DNA from: Lachnospiraceae bacterium
Lineage (GTDB): Bacteria; Bacillota; Clostridia; Lachnospirales; Lachnospiraceae
Reading direction: 5' to 3'
NCBI GenBank assembly: GCA_017412265.1
Contig: JAFPYK010000325.1
Coordinates: forward strand, 1-6,780
DNA length: 6,780 nucleotides
The translations under genes were made by a program, and so were the position numbers. Shown piece after piece: positions 6,603 through 6,780 of the stretch. The notes under the pieces were generated by a model. That model ran no database searches, was not told where the DNA came from, and saw only the letters and a list, made by a program, of their open reading frames with translations. Positions within the stretch are counted from its first letter, which is position 1; every line of letters begins with the position of its first letter.

Positions 6603-6743
6603 GCACACCCAGGTTCGCAATGCTGCGCATTGCTCACTACGGGGTGGCAGAGGAGCTTCGCTCCTTGTCCACCCCTACACACGTCCTCAGTATCGGCTTT
6701 TCAGTAAACTGAAAGCCGAACTTAGTCCGTGTGTCAGGTGTGC
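6603..6743 (-). other. Putative structured element: four-way junction of three hairpins closed by a 7-bp stem
   Basis: GCACACC (6603-6609) is the exact reverse complement of GGTGTGC (6737-6743) and closes three internal hairpins. The first is GCAATGC/GCATTGC (6617-6623 with 6627-6633, 3-nt loop). The second is GGGGTGG/CCACCCC (6641-6647 with 6669-6675), continuing after a symmetrical 3x3 internal loop as AGGAGC/GCTCCT (6651-6656 with 6660-6665). The third is ACACACG/CGTGTGT (6677-6683 with 6728-6734), continuing through a 2x2 loop, an imperfect CTCAGT/ACTTAG stem and TCGGCTTT/AAAGCCGA plus CAGT/ACTG, with single-base bulges. Only about 17 nt remain in the junction strands. The - strand is assumed because both flanking genes run that way, and the element would follow the parE stop by one base. 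It matches no RNA family that I recognise. It could be a dispersed palindromic repeat rather than a functional RNA. Confidence 0.55.
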
Positions 6744-6744
6744 T

Positions 6745-6780
6745 TTATATATCTACATTTGCATATTTGGCTTCTTCGAC
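6745..6780 (-). CDS. parE: C-terminal end of a GyrB/ParE-type topoisomerase B subunit, 5'-partial
   Basis: Read on the - strand from the window edge, the frame gives VEEAKYANVDI and then TAA (6747-6745). This matches how GyrB/ParE proteins end: E. coli GyrB, as I remember it, ends in FIEENALKAANIDI. The next gene in the same direction is the partner A subunit, which strongly supports the reading. Only 11 codons are visible, so the domain content and the ParE versus GyrB identity cannot be judged from this fragment. The symbol rests on the neighbouring parC-like gene. The B subunit supplies the ATPase and TOPRIM domains of the enzyme. Confidence 0.6.
   Translation of the reverse strand, partial: VEEAKYANVDI

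Larger units (their letters stand above)
6482..6744 (-). other. 263-nt non-coding spacer between parE and parC, rich in inverted repeats
   Basis: No convincing gene is present on either strand. The short open frames crossing it run out of frame into parC or antisense to it and have no family features. The part nearest parC (6482-6540) holds the ribosome site and an AT-rich stretch. The rest (6541-6743) is almost wholly made of self-complementary segments listed separately. There is no T tract of the intrinsic-terminator kind after the hairpins on the - strand, so read-through from parE to parC is likely. The spacer is unusually long for a topoisomerase IV gene pair. This points either to an inserted repeat or to a structured intercistronic RNA. 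Confidence 0.75.

Noticed and set aside
6297..6620. Short - strand frame crossing the spacer into parC in another frame
   Set aside because: It has no family features, and most of its length overlaps the conserved parC 5' region out of frame.
6641..6734. Intrinsic terminator of parE
   Set aside because: The hairpins are strong but no T tract follows any of them in the - direction.
6603..6743. Insertion-sequence or MITE with GCACACC/GGTGTGC as terminal inverted repeats
   Set aside because: No target-site duplication is visible next to the arms and no transposase fragment is present. A miniature element remains possible but is not supported from one copy.
6603..6743. T-box leader, suggested by GGGGTGG on the - strand
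   Set aside because: The sequence after it does not continue as the T-box core, there is no terminator/antiterminator pair, and the downstream gene is a topoisomerase.

Overview
The window is ordinary, well-conserved housekeeping DNA from a GC-rich Gram-positive bacterium. It most likely comes from Bacillota, class Clostridia, probably Lachnospiraceae. I infer this from the gene order (a DUF1385-like end, then prmC, prfA and a SpoU methyltransferase), strong AGGAGG-type ribosome sites, an RF1 with GGQC after the catalytic Gln, and a PfkB kinase and topoisomerase subunit of the type I associate with that family. No database search was possible, so the taxon is an inference.

Left part (1-4100, + strand) is one closely spaced gene group. 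It opens with the C-terminal end of a probable DUF1385 membrane protein carrying an unusually charged tail. Next come prmC (the methyltransferase that modifies the GGQ Gln of release factors), prfA (release factor 1, PrmC's substrate) and a TrmH/SpoU-family RNA 2'-O-methyltransferase. Gaps are 4 nt, an 8-nt overlap and 10 nt, which argues for one transcript with translational coupling. A PfkB-family sugar or nucleoside kinase follows after a 47-nt gap that contains its own promoter-like sequence. The theme of the first genes is translation termination and RNA modification.

Middle (4101-4228) is a convergent intergenic region with a small GC-rich hairpin and a long stem terminator. The stem has A runs on one side and T runs on the other, so it can serve both the + strand group and the - strand topoisomerase gene.

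Right part (4229-6780, - strand) holds a complete type IIA topoisomerase A subunit, more like ParC (topoisomerase IV) than GyrA because no canonical GyrA box is visible. Upstream of it, the last 11 codons of a GyrB/ParE-type B subunit enter from the right edge. This gives the order parE-parC.

The two topoisomerase genes are separated by a 263-nt non-coding spacer (6482-6744) packed with inverted repeats. Hairpins at 6617-6633, 6641-6675 and 6677-6734 are enclosed by a 7-bp closing stem (6603-6609 with 6737-6743), so the segment can fold as a four-way junction. It begins one base after the parE stop. This is the only part of the window I consider potentially undescribed. It may be a dispersed palindromic repeat or a structured intercistronic RNA. 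I see no mobile element, CRISPR array, tRNA or rRNA.
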